NCBI GenBank assembly: GCA_036784855.1
Contig: JAZDSV010000023.1
Location: 1 to 64,000, forward strand
From: Aphelidium insulamus
Taxonomy: Eukaryota; Aphelidiomycota; Aphelidea; Aphelidiaceae
Reading direction: 5' to 3'
Length of the DNA stretch: 64,000 bases
Made by a program: the position numbers and the translations under genes. Positions within the stretch are counted from its first letter, which is position 1; every line of letters starts with the position of its first letter. Shown here one piece after another: positions 23,001-34,241 of the stretch. A model generated the notes under the pieces. The model saw only the letters and a list, made by a program, of their open reading frames with translations. It was not told the DNA's origin and searched no databases.

Positions 23001-24793
23001 CACACCCGCATCCCGGCCGTTACAATCGATATGTCATCATCTCGTCGTTTGGCTTGTTTGAATGCCAGTGTAAACTCATTTGGACGCGCGAATGGAACAA
23101 CTACAGTGTGTGTAAGAAATAGTATAACAGGATTTACTCGTACAAACGGCACTCAAGACTTCATCTGGGCGCAGCAAAGTCTTTCGATAGCCAACAAAAA
23201 AGTCACTCATGTCTATCTGGCGCTTACCGCCACGCAGTGATTCCACAGTCAACACCGCATTCTGCGTGACATTTCACTGTCAATACAGAAAACCCGAAAT
23301 GCAAAAACTCTCCAAAATTACCGCCGCAATGAACACGGGATTAAGATCGGATATGGGACTGGCAGTGATAATATTGCCGGCGATAGTGGCTACATTCCGT
23401 ATTTGATTGCCGGCAAACCATCGCAGATTCTCCAAAAGCGCCGTGAAAGCTCCATTGGTCTCAGTGTCGACCTTGTCCTTGACCAGACGTTTCAAATGCT
23501 TGGCAAAGTGAGTGAGTGTCACGCAGGCTCCAAATGTGACGCCTCCTGAACCAACTGATACGGTTTGCAGCTCCGGAATGTTCATGGGATAAACTAGGCG
23601 TCGGAACTGAACATTCTTGAACTTGACCTCGATCCCGACTTCGGAATTTCCGCACACGATCTTGGCGTCCTCGTGCTCGCTCTGCGACACATTATATTAG
23701 TAAGTAGAAGAAATTCAGTAGCATGCCTTAAGTTTTAGAAGATCCTCCAGTGTAGCCGGAGCATGCCACCAAAAGTTTTCCGATTGAAACACCTTATTTT
23801 GAGGCACTTCCTTCTTCAGCCGCTGCATTAACGCCGGCGGAAATATCAGCTCTTGTGACGGATCATATTTTTTGAACTGAACATTGGTCAGCATATACCT
23901 GGATAATCTCCGATAGCTCACCTTGCTAACTGTTGTTGTCGTTGTCGAGGAAGGGCAAAGTAACTCGCCGTCGCACTCTGGTCGGTTGCGACAACAATTT
24001 TTACCAGCCGCACCACAGCAACCATCAGCACCAGCCGTAAACGTCTTGGCGGCATCCAAAATCGGTCTATAACCGGTGCATCGACACAAATTCCCTATAC
24101 AATATTTGTGTAAGAAGATCGAGACACCCATGCCCCACCGTCAAATGCATCTTCCACTTCATGATCGCTGGGCGTAGGATTATTGCGCAACAGAGCATAC
24201 AGCGACATTACAATTCCCGGAGTGCACTGCGAGATGTAAAATTTGTAGTCATGAGGTGCCGTGACGTACAAATCCGCACTGCGATCCAAACATTCTGGCA
24301 ATGCGCTCCTGCAATTGTAGCAAGTTTTGCAAGTTATAGATACATCAACGAGATCTTGTTCAGTCAAATACCTGAACCGGATGCGGGTCGGCAGATGTGC
24401 CCAGGCCCTCGACCGTTATCACGTGCCGACCGTCCATGGAGCATAGCGGTGCTGGATACAATTGTGTCAGGGCAGCATCGTCGAAACACTAATATCCGCG
24501 CCTACTCACCCAAACAAGCATTGACCGCGCAGTGTCTGCGTGAAGAATAAGTACGCGGAATATAGGCAGACAGCACGCAAGACCCATGCGTACTCTATGG
24601 AGCCATCTTGGGGGCAGTAGGTGGACACCAGTACCGTGCACGCGCCGCAACCACCCTCCGCACACCCCAACTTGGTGCCGGTGAGTGAGAGCTGTGTGCG
24701 CAGAAACTGGAGCAGTGTGGCCTGCGGCGAGGGGTTGTCGACGTGAACCGCGCTGCCATTCACGTGGAATTGAAGCGGCGACGCGACGGCCAT
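20069..24793 (-). CDS. XDH: xanthine dehydrogenase/oxidase (molybdo-flavoenzyme)
   Basis: Oxidises hypoxanthine to xanthine and uric acid in purine breakdown. All parts are present in order on the minus strand: first 2Fe-2S domain ([14 protein letters not shown]), second 2Fe-2S domain ([19 protein letters not shown], joined by a 44-nt intron; [12 protein letters not shown]), FAD domain ([18 protein letters not shown]), and the molybdenum domain ([43 protein letters not shown]). [12 protein letters not shown] supplies the catalytic glutamate. At least ten short introns interrupt it, several of about 45-60 nt. It ends QVGWSVYV at a TGA at 20069. The Met at 24793 ([13 protein letters not shown]) gives the usual family N-terminus; an in-frame Met at 24943 would add about 50 residues. 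The FRGFGGPQG loop fits a purine oxidase rather than aldehyde oxidase. Confidence 0.93.
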
Positions 24794-24960
24794 CAAATGT
24801 GTGTGCGCCGCAATGTTGATTATGCGCGTGCTTGATCGGAGCTGTGACTCATTGCAGAGAATTGCTGCTGGATAAAATGGCTTCTGCCTTTTTGTACCAC
24901 TGGCTGGTTCTGCAGGCTTCATTGAGTGAACATACTTCCACATGTAGAAAAATGTTAAAA

Positions 24961-24982
24961 CATATGTATGTATGTATGTATC
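24961..24982 (+). repeat. (ATGT)n short tandem repeat
   Basis: About five TATG/TGTA units sit between the xanthine dehydrogenase 5' end and the next gene. Confidence 0.7.
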
Positions 24983-25061
24983 GTTCTAATTGCACAGTCA
25001 CCGCAATTAATGTCATATCATATCATTTCACGCACATATTCATATACAAAGTGTAATGTTA

Positions 25062-26185
25062 TTAACTGGGATCTATGAGAGCGGGCTTGATGTGCTGCCT
25101 GGCCAGCGTGGTCAATGCAGCTTCGACACTCGGTAGTGACCAGCTGCACTGTGCTCGCTGTTGACCGCCACCACCACCATCTGCACCACGGCCGCGTCTA
25201 CTGTCCATGACGCACGCCACCAGCCACCACTGTTTTACATATATTATCAACTTATAGTCATCGACGACATAGCAGTACATAGCAGACCTTGGGTGCCGGC
25301 TGGACACAGCACAGCAACTGTTCCGAGTACTGGCCGCCACGAGTGGACACACACTGCATCCTGTCCACGTCACACTGCCGCGATGCCGCACCAACGCTCT
25401 CTGACAGCGCCTGATCTATCGGAATATGACAATGATGAGTATAGATAGCTCATAAATATAACAGAAATATGTATATACCGAAGTGTGCTGCTGCCTGTAT
25501 CAGGGCAACCAACTGTTCCGCGATGGGCAGGTGCGCCGAAGAGTTGCGTCGGCCGGTGGACGCATGGTATGCGGCACTTGCATTGCCACCGACACCACGA
25601 CCAGCAGACGGGTCTGTAGAAGCGGCAGATGTGCGAGATGACGTGCTAAGAAAGAATCGACGCGCGCTCAGTGCATTCAATGTCCGGCGCATCGGCGACG
25701 ATGAATTCATCGGCGCTGAATTCAACTGCTGAGTGGATGGCGGGGCGGGCGTAGCTGTGGTTGAAGTGGCCACGCTGTCCGTGTCACTGTGCCGCTGACT
25801 GTGACAGTGTGAGCCGCCATACATTACAGACATGACATACTGCAACATACTACACAATGTTGCCGCGATGAAGTAGCAGTATGTGGATACTATTACGCCG
25901 TAAAAACTCCTGTCCGCACACCTTGCCCGCCGCATCCATCATGCCCGCCAGCACTTGCTGTGTGCCGGTGGCCAGGCGTGCATGCTGCTGTTGCTGCTGT
26001 TCACCACGCCTGGCACTGTTATGATCGTCATCGGCGCGCGCCGTTGCAGCCACCGCAGACCGCGAGTAGGTGCGCGCCTTGCGTCCAGTGACACCGCCAT
26101 CAGTGTCACTCGCGGTGGTGGTGGTAGCAGTAGTCGATCCAGCACGCAGCCACTGTCTCCGATGGCCACAGCATGCCGACAGCAT
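25062..26185 (-). CDS. uncharacterised low-complexity protein
   Basis: A four-exon model on the minus strand joins in frame: MLSACCGHRRQW...MMDAAGK, then YVMSVMYGGSHCH (intron 25850-25925), a Ser/Thr/Ala-rich exon ending EQLVALIQAAAHF, then DQALSESVGAASRQCDVDRM, and a last exon ending HIKPALIDPS. The N-terminal half is rich in Thr, Ser, Ala and Gln (a GEQQQQQHA run). The helical stretches (IAEQLVALIQAAAHF; SVEAALTTLARQHI) look more conserved than the rest. I do not recognise a domain. Exon borders are GT-AG and short, which supports a real gene, but the level of confidence in the exact product is low. Confidence 0.5.
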
Positions 26186-26194
26186 TATTGTGTC

Positions 26195-26219
26195 TGTGTG
26201 TGTGTGTTTGTGTGTGTCA
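26195..26219 (+). repeat. (TG)n-rich microsatellite
   Basis: An interrupted TG run just upstream of the uncharacterised minus-strand gene; the corresponding minus-strand reading (HKHTHTDT) should not be taken as protein. Confidence 0.7.
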
Positions 26220-26229
26220 AATAAGCACT

Positions 26230-26740
26230 CTGTCTCTGTTAAGTAAGTACATAAAGTATTCAACTCGGCAAACAAGTTCGTTTATTAATTGTATGGTCTG
26301 AATATCAGGCCTGCACGGTACATAATCAGACCATATTGTGATGACAGAAGGTAGATATCCAAATGGTGAGCACAAGTGTTTCGAGTATTTGGAGTTTATA
26401 ATTCCGTAGAGTGCATGCACCATACATATTAACATAGTGTTTTGCATTCAACTTTACATCCAGACACAACAACTTTGTATCACACACATATCAAATGTAC
26501 TAATCAATCACATCAATTTCAAGTCATTTCGATGAAAAGCCACAACATCAAGATTTAAGTCCCAAGCCTTGACTGCACAGAACCATCACGTTATTGATGT
26601 GCAACTTAATGCATCAACTTATTTACATTTACAAGTATTTAGCATCATAATCAGGACCTTAGCCAAAAGTTCAGTTGATTAGTTGGCCTTGAAAGCAAAC
26701 TGTTCCCTATCAACGCTCCAATAAGCAAAATTACACACAC
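26230..26740. other. intergenic, AT-rich, no gene seen
   Basis: About 500 bp between two divergent genes. No frame looks coding on either strand. It must hold both promoters. Confidence 0.5.
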
Positions 26741-26746
26741 ACTGCA

Positions 26747-29283
26747 ATGACCAAGCCAACGGTTGTGCTGCCGGCGGTCGCCTTCTCCGACTCCATTAAT
26801 GCTCCGTCCAGCGCGTATCCACCCAGCACTCCCGAACAGCTGCCCAACAAGACAATCCGCCACTATGAATCTGGTATGCGGCATGGTATATGCACATAGA
26901 TATTGTGGTACATGCTCACGTCGCGTACAGGCAGCGAGCCGGCGGAATTCGCCTACAACACGGCGCAACTGTGGCTCGCCAAGCTGGGTACGTGTACATA
27001 CATCTCTATAGTACCTGACAGAGTTGGTATCAGGTAACGGACTGATGGAACGTCTGCTGAATGCGGAAGAGTACGCGCTGCCACCGCCCAGCCAGTGGGA
27101 TCCCAACTACCGCAACGTGCGCGAGTTGTATGGTGCCACCTCCAAGACATCTTCGTTTGCTCTGCCACGCCTTCCCGCCGGCTACAGATTGTACCTTGCC
27201 GTCACGGACTACACCAGCGGTGGTTCGGCCAACCGACGTGACTGGGCAAGTTATTTATACAGTTAGTTATAGTATTCCGTGACCGACACTCTGCATAGTA
27301 CCTGTATGGATACACGCTGGACAGGGTGCGGTACCGCTCGCCCAACGAGTTTCTGGACCATCTGGTGTGGCTAATCACCGATCCACATCACAACTTTTCG
27401 CGCTGTCGGTGCAAGTACTGCCCCGCCCGGTTCAAGGAGAAGCTGCTGACACCCACCTTCTCCAGCTGGCCCACGTTCAGGGTGGGTGAGATTGTGTGGG
27501 CGCAGGTGCGTGTGTCGCTGGTCAAGTTGCGCACGTCGCAGCAGTGGACGTGGAAGGTTTCAGCGGCGGCCGAGTCACACAGTGCTGGTGCTCAAATGGC
27601 TTCAATTGCAGTCACTGCCACCGCTGGCGAGGCGGAGACAGCGCCATCATTAAATTCGTCACAGTCGGAATTGCAACAACAGTCACAACAATTACAACAT
27701 CATCAGCGGACTACGTCGACCAGCACCATCAACAGTCACCGAGATATTGTAATGTGGCCGGCGCTGGTGCAAGAGTGCTACGCTCGATTTGACTTGAACC
27801 CGGAGTATGTGCCGGAGAGCGGCTCCGAGTCTGAACAGCAGCAACATCAGCAGAACCGGTGGATTGTGCGCTATCAAGACAAGTTCAAGCTGCTGGGCGT
27901 GCAATCGAGCGCGGACATGGCCGAGTACGCACACCAGCGTGTCACTGAAATGACTGAAGACCAGCTGCTGCCTTATTTGCTGATGGACGAACCCGCAATC
28001 GGCATTGATCTGGACGCCGTTTCTTCATTGCCGCTTCCGTCGTCGCAATCATCCTCCGACGCCGAGCCAGCCAAGTTTGCCGCGGCTATTGCTGCGCTGA
28101 AAGCATACAGAAAGGCGTCGCTGGAGACCAAGAAGCTGCGCCATCTGTTCTGGGTGAACGAGACCGCAATGAATGACCCACTGGCGGAGATGCAGATGCG
28201 TTCATTCAACTTTTCCACAGTCAAGTTTAACGGGTCGCGCAAGGTGAAGGGCGTGCAGCTAGGATGCGAGTACATTGGTCTGGGTGACATGGTCCGCATG
28301 GGCGGCCATGCAGACGCTGGCAACTGTATTCTGGAGGTGATTGCAATTGACGTCAGCGCTCCCGATTCGGTCACTTTCTACGGAATCACTTATGTCACCT
28401 GTTCACAGGTGTCGGATGATGGGTGCGTGCAATATGATCCAGTATTTTTTGTGTTTGCAACTAATTATTTCATAGTTCATTGGTTATAACCCTGGAGAAA
28501 CACGCTGTGCCTGGAATGGAGACACACACTGTAACTACCAAACCTGCCGGAGAACCACTGGCTATATCATCAGTCTCCATAAGCAAAGTGCTGGGCCGGT
28601 TCTACTCGGATTATCCGTTCATTGCCCAGGCGATGAATCAGCCCGATTTCAAGTTTGCCACAGACGCGGATACCAACAAGGTGGATAGTGTTTCCGAAGC
28701 AAAGTTTGACGAGAAAACCGCAGGAGCAGATTCATTGGAAAAGGATGTTTCGTCAGTCATGGACAGCGACACTGCAAATGTAGACTCTGCCAAGGCGTCA
28801 GTGTCACCATCTGACAAAACATCCGACGGGGAGAGTGCCATTCCGATTGGTTCTACGAAGTCAACCTCTGAAGATTCTGTGAAGCCTACTGTAACGAAAG
28901 ACGTGGCGGTCAGCTCTGAAACAGAGGCGACGGGAACAGAATCCGCTGAACAAGTGTGCGACGTTGGTCCGACTGAAGATATTGAACTTCCGTCAGATAG
29001 CGGCAAAGAAAACATTGGTGTGAAGCGATTGAGCGATGACTCGGATGATTTGACAGCAGCGAAAAGGTACAAGCTCAACAGCGCCGATGATGATGTATCC
29101 GCCGACAAAACAAGCACAACTACTGCGACCATTGAAGACGAGGAAGATGTAACGAAAGTAACGAAAGTCCGAGGGATCCCTGATTTGTCAAACTCTGTCG
29201 ATTTAAATGGCTCAGACGAGAAGAACTCGGAGGCCAATATTTCAGACGATTCAAACTTTATGCGATACATCAATGAGAGCTGA
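26747..29283 (+). CDS. Clr2-like transcriptional-silencing protein
   Basis: Clr2 is a component of fungal heterochromatin silencing (the SHREC complex of fission yeast). The N-terminal region has the family layout: WLAKLG, LPAGYRLYLAVT, YLYGYTLDRVRYRSPNEFLD, and the Cys pair motif CRCKYCPARF. A BAH-like middle part follows (FRVGEIVWAQVRV...; CEYIGLGDMVRMG...NCILEVIAI; SKVLGRFYSDYP). The last about 220 residues are acidic Ser/Thr/Asp-rich and low complexity. Introns: 26874-26930, 26988-27033, 27246-27298 and 28423-28475. The third starts GCAAGT instead of GT and still joins W to YLYGYTL in frame, a clear GC-AG intron. Assignment rests on motif layout; a more distant BAH-domain silencing factor is the alternative. 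Confidence 0.65.
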
Positions 29284-29334
29284 CCGCTTTAGACTCAATA
29301 CAATTATAAACATGCAGAATTTCTATGCCTTAGT

Positions 29335-30623
29335 TCACAAATGCCCACAGACTGGGCAATCGGGGTTCCTCTCATGCTTGAACGTATAGGTGTATACTCC
29401 GGAATCACCAGTGTACATCATGTACGTGTCCAGCAGCGAAGCAGAGCTTGTCACCATCTTGAATGCTTCATTGCAACACGATGCTGTTACGGGACCGTAA
29501 GTTTACCAAAGGAGAATCACCGCGAAACACCTACCAGCAATGATTGCGTTGGTGGACGCAATAGCGGGAATAATATTCTTCACCACACCTTGGCACAGCG
29601 AGTATGTGACGCCACTGATCTGAAACTCTTTGGCACGCTGTGTGGCCACTTTGAATATCCACTGCATGTCCTCTGGATCATCCGGATTCATTTTCTTATC
29701 TAAATGAAGTCAGCCTATGATATATTTTGTTCAAATATCCTACCGGGAAACTTGTCAGGCCACTCCACAACTGATGCCCACTCGACGCAGTGTTCGGGAA
29801 GGCGAGGTGTGTGAGCTATAGTGCACAGCGGATAGGTAACTTTTTGTGTCAGCAAGTCCATTGAGCACTCGTAGCACGACGTGCGCCCAGGTATTATAAC
29901 TCTACTCTGTCCCTTGAATCCTAAATGGTTACACGGTACGAAGTACCATAAATAAATAATCTGGGGATCTACCTTCAGTGCCACCATCAATGAGGGGAAT
30001 TGTTGTAGACGGGTCTTCAGGGTCATACATGCCGAACACAAGAGAGTTTATCCAACGTCGCGCTTCAACGGAATCCAAGCCGCAGATAATCAGCGCAAAC
30101 TGGCTGTAAAAGTCCACATCAAAGTCTTGAATCTTGGCGTGATGACTATATATATATATAACTTCAGTGAGCGTGTATGTGAACCAAGACTAACGCAGTT
30201 ATGGAGACGCCTTCCACGCGGTTCATAACGAACGCGGCTGCCACTTCTGCCTTCGGCTTGCCCACATCGTCCATCCTAGACGAGGCTAGCATAAGCACCT
30301 GGCACACACGATGACAAGTGACCGCTTGCCTGAATAAGAACTGCCGATTCAAGTTGGACACGTCAATGGTATCCATGTCAATGACATGTATCTGCTGGAA
30401 GCCCGAAAGCGCCAAATCCTTGAGAATCTCGCAGCCCAGACCCCCGGCGCCGATGACCAGCACCTTAGTGCCGCGCAAAATCATGTGCTCTGCCTGACCG
30501 GGTAAGGTTTGTGACATGTAGGGTGGTATACAGTTGACACACCGTAGTGGTGGGTAGAAAGTCCTCGGCAGCCAGAGGGCTCTGTCGGTTCAGAATGCGG
30601 TCCGTGGCGTCCCATCGGCTCAT
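29335..30623 (-). CDS. UBA3: NEDD8-activating enzyme E1 catalytic subunit, lacking the E2-binding domain
   Basis: UBA3 adenylates NEDD8 and passes it to UBC12 for cullin modification. The minus-strand exons show the nucleotide-binding loop ([36 protein letters not shown]), [32 protein letters not shown], and the catalytic cysteine in [19 protein letters not shown]. It ends [18 protein letters not shown] and GHL then TGA at 29335. In animals and yeast about 90-100 more residues follow this CPxC, forming the ubiquitin-fold domain that recruits the E2. Only 50 bp separate this stop from the convergent stop at 29283, leaving no room for it. Several short introns are present, including one at about 30494-30560. 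Start at 30623 ([10 protein letters not shown]) matches the family. Confidence 0.85.
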
Positions 30624-30988
30624 TATTGCACTTGATTGACTGTCTGAGTGGCATTGGTACGTTGGATAATGCTTATTAATGATACTCAACTCGCGGTAAC
30701 GATACACCGTCCTTGCTGTGATCATACCATGCTGGCGATGTGCTTGCACCTGTAATAACTGGTAATTGACGTAAGCTATGGATGGGAAATTGAGTAGTCT
30801 TCGTGAAGGTGCATGATGCTAAATGATGAAAATGGTGAAATGATGATGCTTAAATTGTTTAAATGTCCATTCAGGGGTTAAAATCAAGCGCTCTGATTGG
30901 ACGGCGGAGCAGAACGTGCAAATAGAATCGGACGCTTCGCCATATTTGCGATTTCATCGTCACTTTCTTCGCGAACATATACAGCAGC
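30624..30988. other. divergent promoter region between UBA3 and dynamin
   Basis: 365 bp with no coding frame. It contains a run of ATGATG-like repeats (about 30803-30852), probably part of two promoters. Confidence 0.45.
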
Positions 30989-33900
30989 ATGGAGAACCTT
31001 ATTCCACTAATAAACAAGCTCCAAAATGCCTTTGCCAAGGTCGGCATGGCCGGGTTTGATCTTCCGCAGATTGCAGGTGAGTTTGCTCATGATAGGTCGA
31101 TGGTTGTGATATACTGACAATGCGTGGAAGTGGTCGGGAGCCAGAGTAGCGGAAAGAGCTCCGTGCTAGAAAGCATCGTGGGCAAGGTGAGTGCTCTTGT
31201 ATGGTTGATAAACTTGACACGATACTTATATGTGCTATTGTGCAGGACTTTCTGCCCCGTGGATCGGGTATCGTGACGCGTCGTCCGCTCATCCTGCAGC
31301 TCATCCACAATGCCACCGACAAGAGCGAGTATGGCACCTTTTTGCACGTGGGCGACAAGAAATTCTACGATTTTACCGCCATCCGCGACGAAATCCAAGC
31401 CGAGACTAACCGCACCACGGGCGAAAACAAGAACATCTCAAGCGTGCCCATCAACCTGCAGATCGTCAGTCCAAATGTGCTCAACTTGACGCTGGTAGAT
31501 CTGCCGGGTGTTACTAAGGTGGCGGTGGGCGATCAGCCGGCTGATATTGAGGCTCAAATCAGAAGCATGATCTTGCAGTTCATCACCAAGGAGGACTGTC
31601 TGATTCTGGCCGTCAGCCCTGCCAACGCTGGTTGGTCTCTACTGTGTACCGTCGATAATACCCTTTATCTAATCCTGACATTAGACATTGCAAATAGCGA
31701 TGCCCTGCAGATGAGCAAAAAGGTGGATCCTACTGGTTCGCGCACCATCGGCGTGTTGACCAAACTGGACCTGATGGACGAGGGAACAGATGCGCTCAAC
31801 ATCCTCAACAATGAGCTGGTGCCACTGAAGCACGGTTTTGTAGGTGTGGTCAATCGCAGCCAAATGGACATCGAGAAGAACAAGAATGTGGCCAGCGCGA
31901 TACAGAAGGAGAAGGCGTGGTTCAGCGAGCACCCGAAGTACGCCCAGATAAAGGAGTGTTGCGGCACTCAATATCTACAGCAGAAGCTGAAAAAGGTAAC
32001 ATTGCTCATAGCAGTTATTGCATTTTTGGCTTACTCGTGACTAGACGCTCATCGCGCACATATCAAAGAATATGCCATCGCTGAAGCACAGGCTGAAGAT
32101 GCGGCTGGAGAACCTGGAAAAGGAGCTACAGGCACTCAACACACCTTACCAGGCATTTGACCCCACGTACGGCACATCGGGCCAAGTTTCAGCCATGAAC
32201 ATGAAGACCATGGTCGTGGGAATCATTCGTGCGTACGCCGACTCGGTCAAGAAGCTGGTGGACGGCCACGACGGTGACATTGGCGCCGACTCGTTCGACG
32301 TCATGAGCTTCATTGTGGGCGCCGACTGCCACGACTCGCTCAGTTTTGCACCGCGCAATATTGAACTGAACAGCGCCGTGCGCATCAAGTTCATCTTCCA
32401 AGAAGTGTACCCGGAGGCGCTGCAAAACATTGAGGATCAACTTCTCTCGTCCGCTATGGATGACGACATTCGCGCCGTTATACACAACACTCGTGGTCTG
32501 CGTGCCGGATTGTTTGTGCCGGATGCTCTGTTCGAGCTGCTGGTCAAGCGGCACATTCTGCGCTTGCAGTCGCCGGCCCTCGAGTGCGTAAACACCGTCT
32601 ACTACGAGATGGTCAAGCTGGTGTCCAAGGTGCTGGAGGGACCGCGATCCCCGGCACGCGCATTCCCCAAACTCATGCAGTGGATGCTGGCCGAGTCTGT
32701 GGAGCTGATGGACAAGTGCAAGGTGCCCGCGGTGGAGGAGGTGCAGCGGCTGATTCAGATGGAAGTCAGCTACATCAACACCAGTCATCCGGATTTCCTC
32801 GGTCGCAACGGTGTCGGCAGCTGGCTGGCGTCGGAGATGAGCAGGCGCAAGGAGGCTCAACAAGGCCGGCCACTGTCGCTCACATCTGGCAACTACTTGG
32901 CCATGAAGAAGGAGGGGTACCTAATCAAGCTTGGCGGGACGCGAAAAACCTGGAAGAAGCGGTAAGCCCAATGCGTCTCAATGTCCCGCTTAATTGATCA
33001 CCTATTGCAGATACTTTTCTGTCCGCGATTGCAAAGCGTCCTTTTACGAAACGGCGCAAGATCGCACTGTGCCCAAAGGCACATTTTCGCTGCACGGCTG
33101 CCTAGTCCGTGACCTTGACACGGGCAAACTGTTTCCCATGGGCGTTGACCGTCCCGGGGACGAGCGGTTCCGTGCGACCAGCGCCGGGTCAGGATCGGAT
33201 GATATTTCCGTACACCTGCGGGACCGCTCATTTGTCATTGAAATCTTTTCGGCTGACGGCTCATCCATGTTCCGCAATCACTCCAGCCTGTACGTGCAGG
33301 CCGAATCCGAGATGGAAAAGCGCGACTGGCTGAATACGTTCTCCAGCAATGTTGAAGCGTCGATGAATGTCAATGTCAATGTTCCGATTTCACTGTCAAA
33401 CACGCCGCCTCCGACAGCAAGCCGTACGCCGGTCAGTGGTACTGCTACTCAGCAGAACGGCCCGCCACCTCCGCCAGTGCGACCCCGGCCAACAATTCCG
33501 CCAAAGCCCACAAAACCCGAACGGCTGGCAATTATCACTCCACCCACCAGCCCCACTGCACCAAAGTTCAATAATGTGCTACGACGCATGCCCGACCAGC
33601 TGTACGCACAAGACCTGTACACGTCCAAGAGTGGCGCCTTCAACTCTGGCTCCATGACACCCACGCAGGATCAGCACGGCAACAGTACCAGCGACGGTAG
33701 CGGCAGTGACTTGTCGGCGTCGGACGGCACCACGGTGTCACTGGTCCGCACGCTGATGCACTCGTACTTCGCTATCGTGCGCAAACACATGCAAGACCTG
33801 GTGCCGAAAGCCATCATCTACATGATGGTGTCGCGCATGAAGCATGAACTGACGGGACACTTGTCGCGCTGCATCGACGAACTGCAGAGTACCGCGGCCG

Positions 33901-34052
33901 GCAGTAACGCCAACTTTGTCGAGTCACTGCTGTCGGAGAGTCCCGAAATCATTCATGAGCGCAATGAAAAGGCAAAGATGGCGGCACTGCTGCGCGAAGC
34001 CTTGCGTGTCATTGACAAGCAAGTTGGGGAGGAGCTCACAGCCATCTCCTAG
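30989..34052 (+). CDS. dynamin-family GTPase with PH domain and internal proline-rich region
   Basis: Dynamins pinch off vesicles by GTP-driven constriction. The product is 932 residues. The GTPase domain has [16 protein letters not shown] (P-loop), [25 protein letters not shown] and [10 protein letters not shown]. The middle domain follows ([11 protein letters not shown] to about residue 560), then a PH domain (EGYLIKLGG...KKRYFSVRD... [11 protein letters not shown]). A proline-rich stretch ([16 protein letters not shown]) comes next, then a Ser/Gly-rich linker and the GED at the C-terminus ([20 protein letters not shown]). In animal and plant dynamins the proline-rich tail is last; here it lies between PH and GED and nothing follows GED. 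Introns: 31077-31130, 31187-31245, 31631-31684, 31996-32044, 32962-33010. The start at 30989 gives the usual [12 protein letters not shown]. Confidence 0.92.
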
Positions 34053-34118
34053 CAGAGATAGATTGCTTGGAGCATTACTAAAGAAATCTTGCAGTGCAAT
34101 GTGAGTCGTGAATATTGT

Positions 34119-34193
34119 GTGTTGAAACATGGCAAGGGGCTTGGATGCAGACTTGGTGATTGGTGAGTTGACGCACGTGTCCCATGCAGCCGA
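34119..34193 (+). promoter_or_regulatory. conserved upstream block shared with the paralogue at 38.8 kb
   Basis: GTTGAAACA, GGCAAGGGG, TGATTGGT and CCATGCAGC occur in the same order upstream of this gene and of the paralogue at 38849 (there in about 38709-38807). This suggests the promoter was copied with the gene or is kept by selection. Confidence 0.55.
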
Positions 34194-34241
34194 GATTTTC
34201 TCTTGCGCGCAAAAGCAACTGTAAACAAACCCAACCACATT

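Noticed and set aside
32189-32863. Long minus-strand ORF opposite dynamin
   Set aside because: Antisense shadow of a conserved coding exon; no independent motif.
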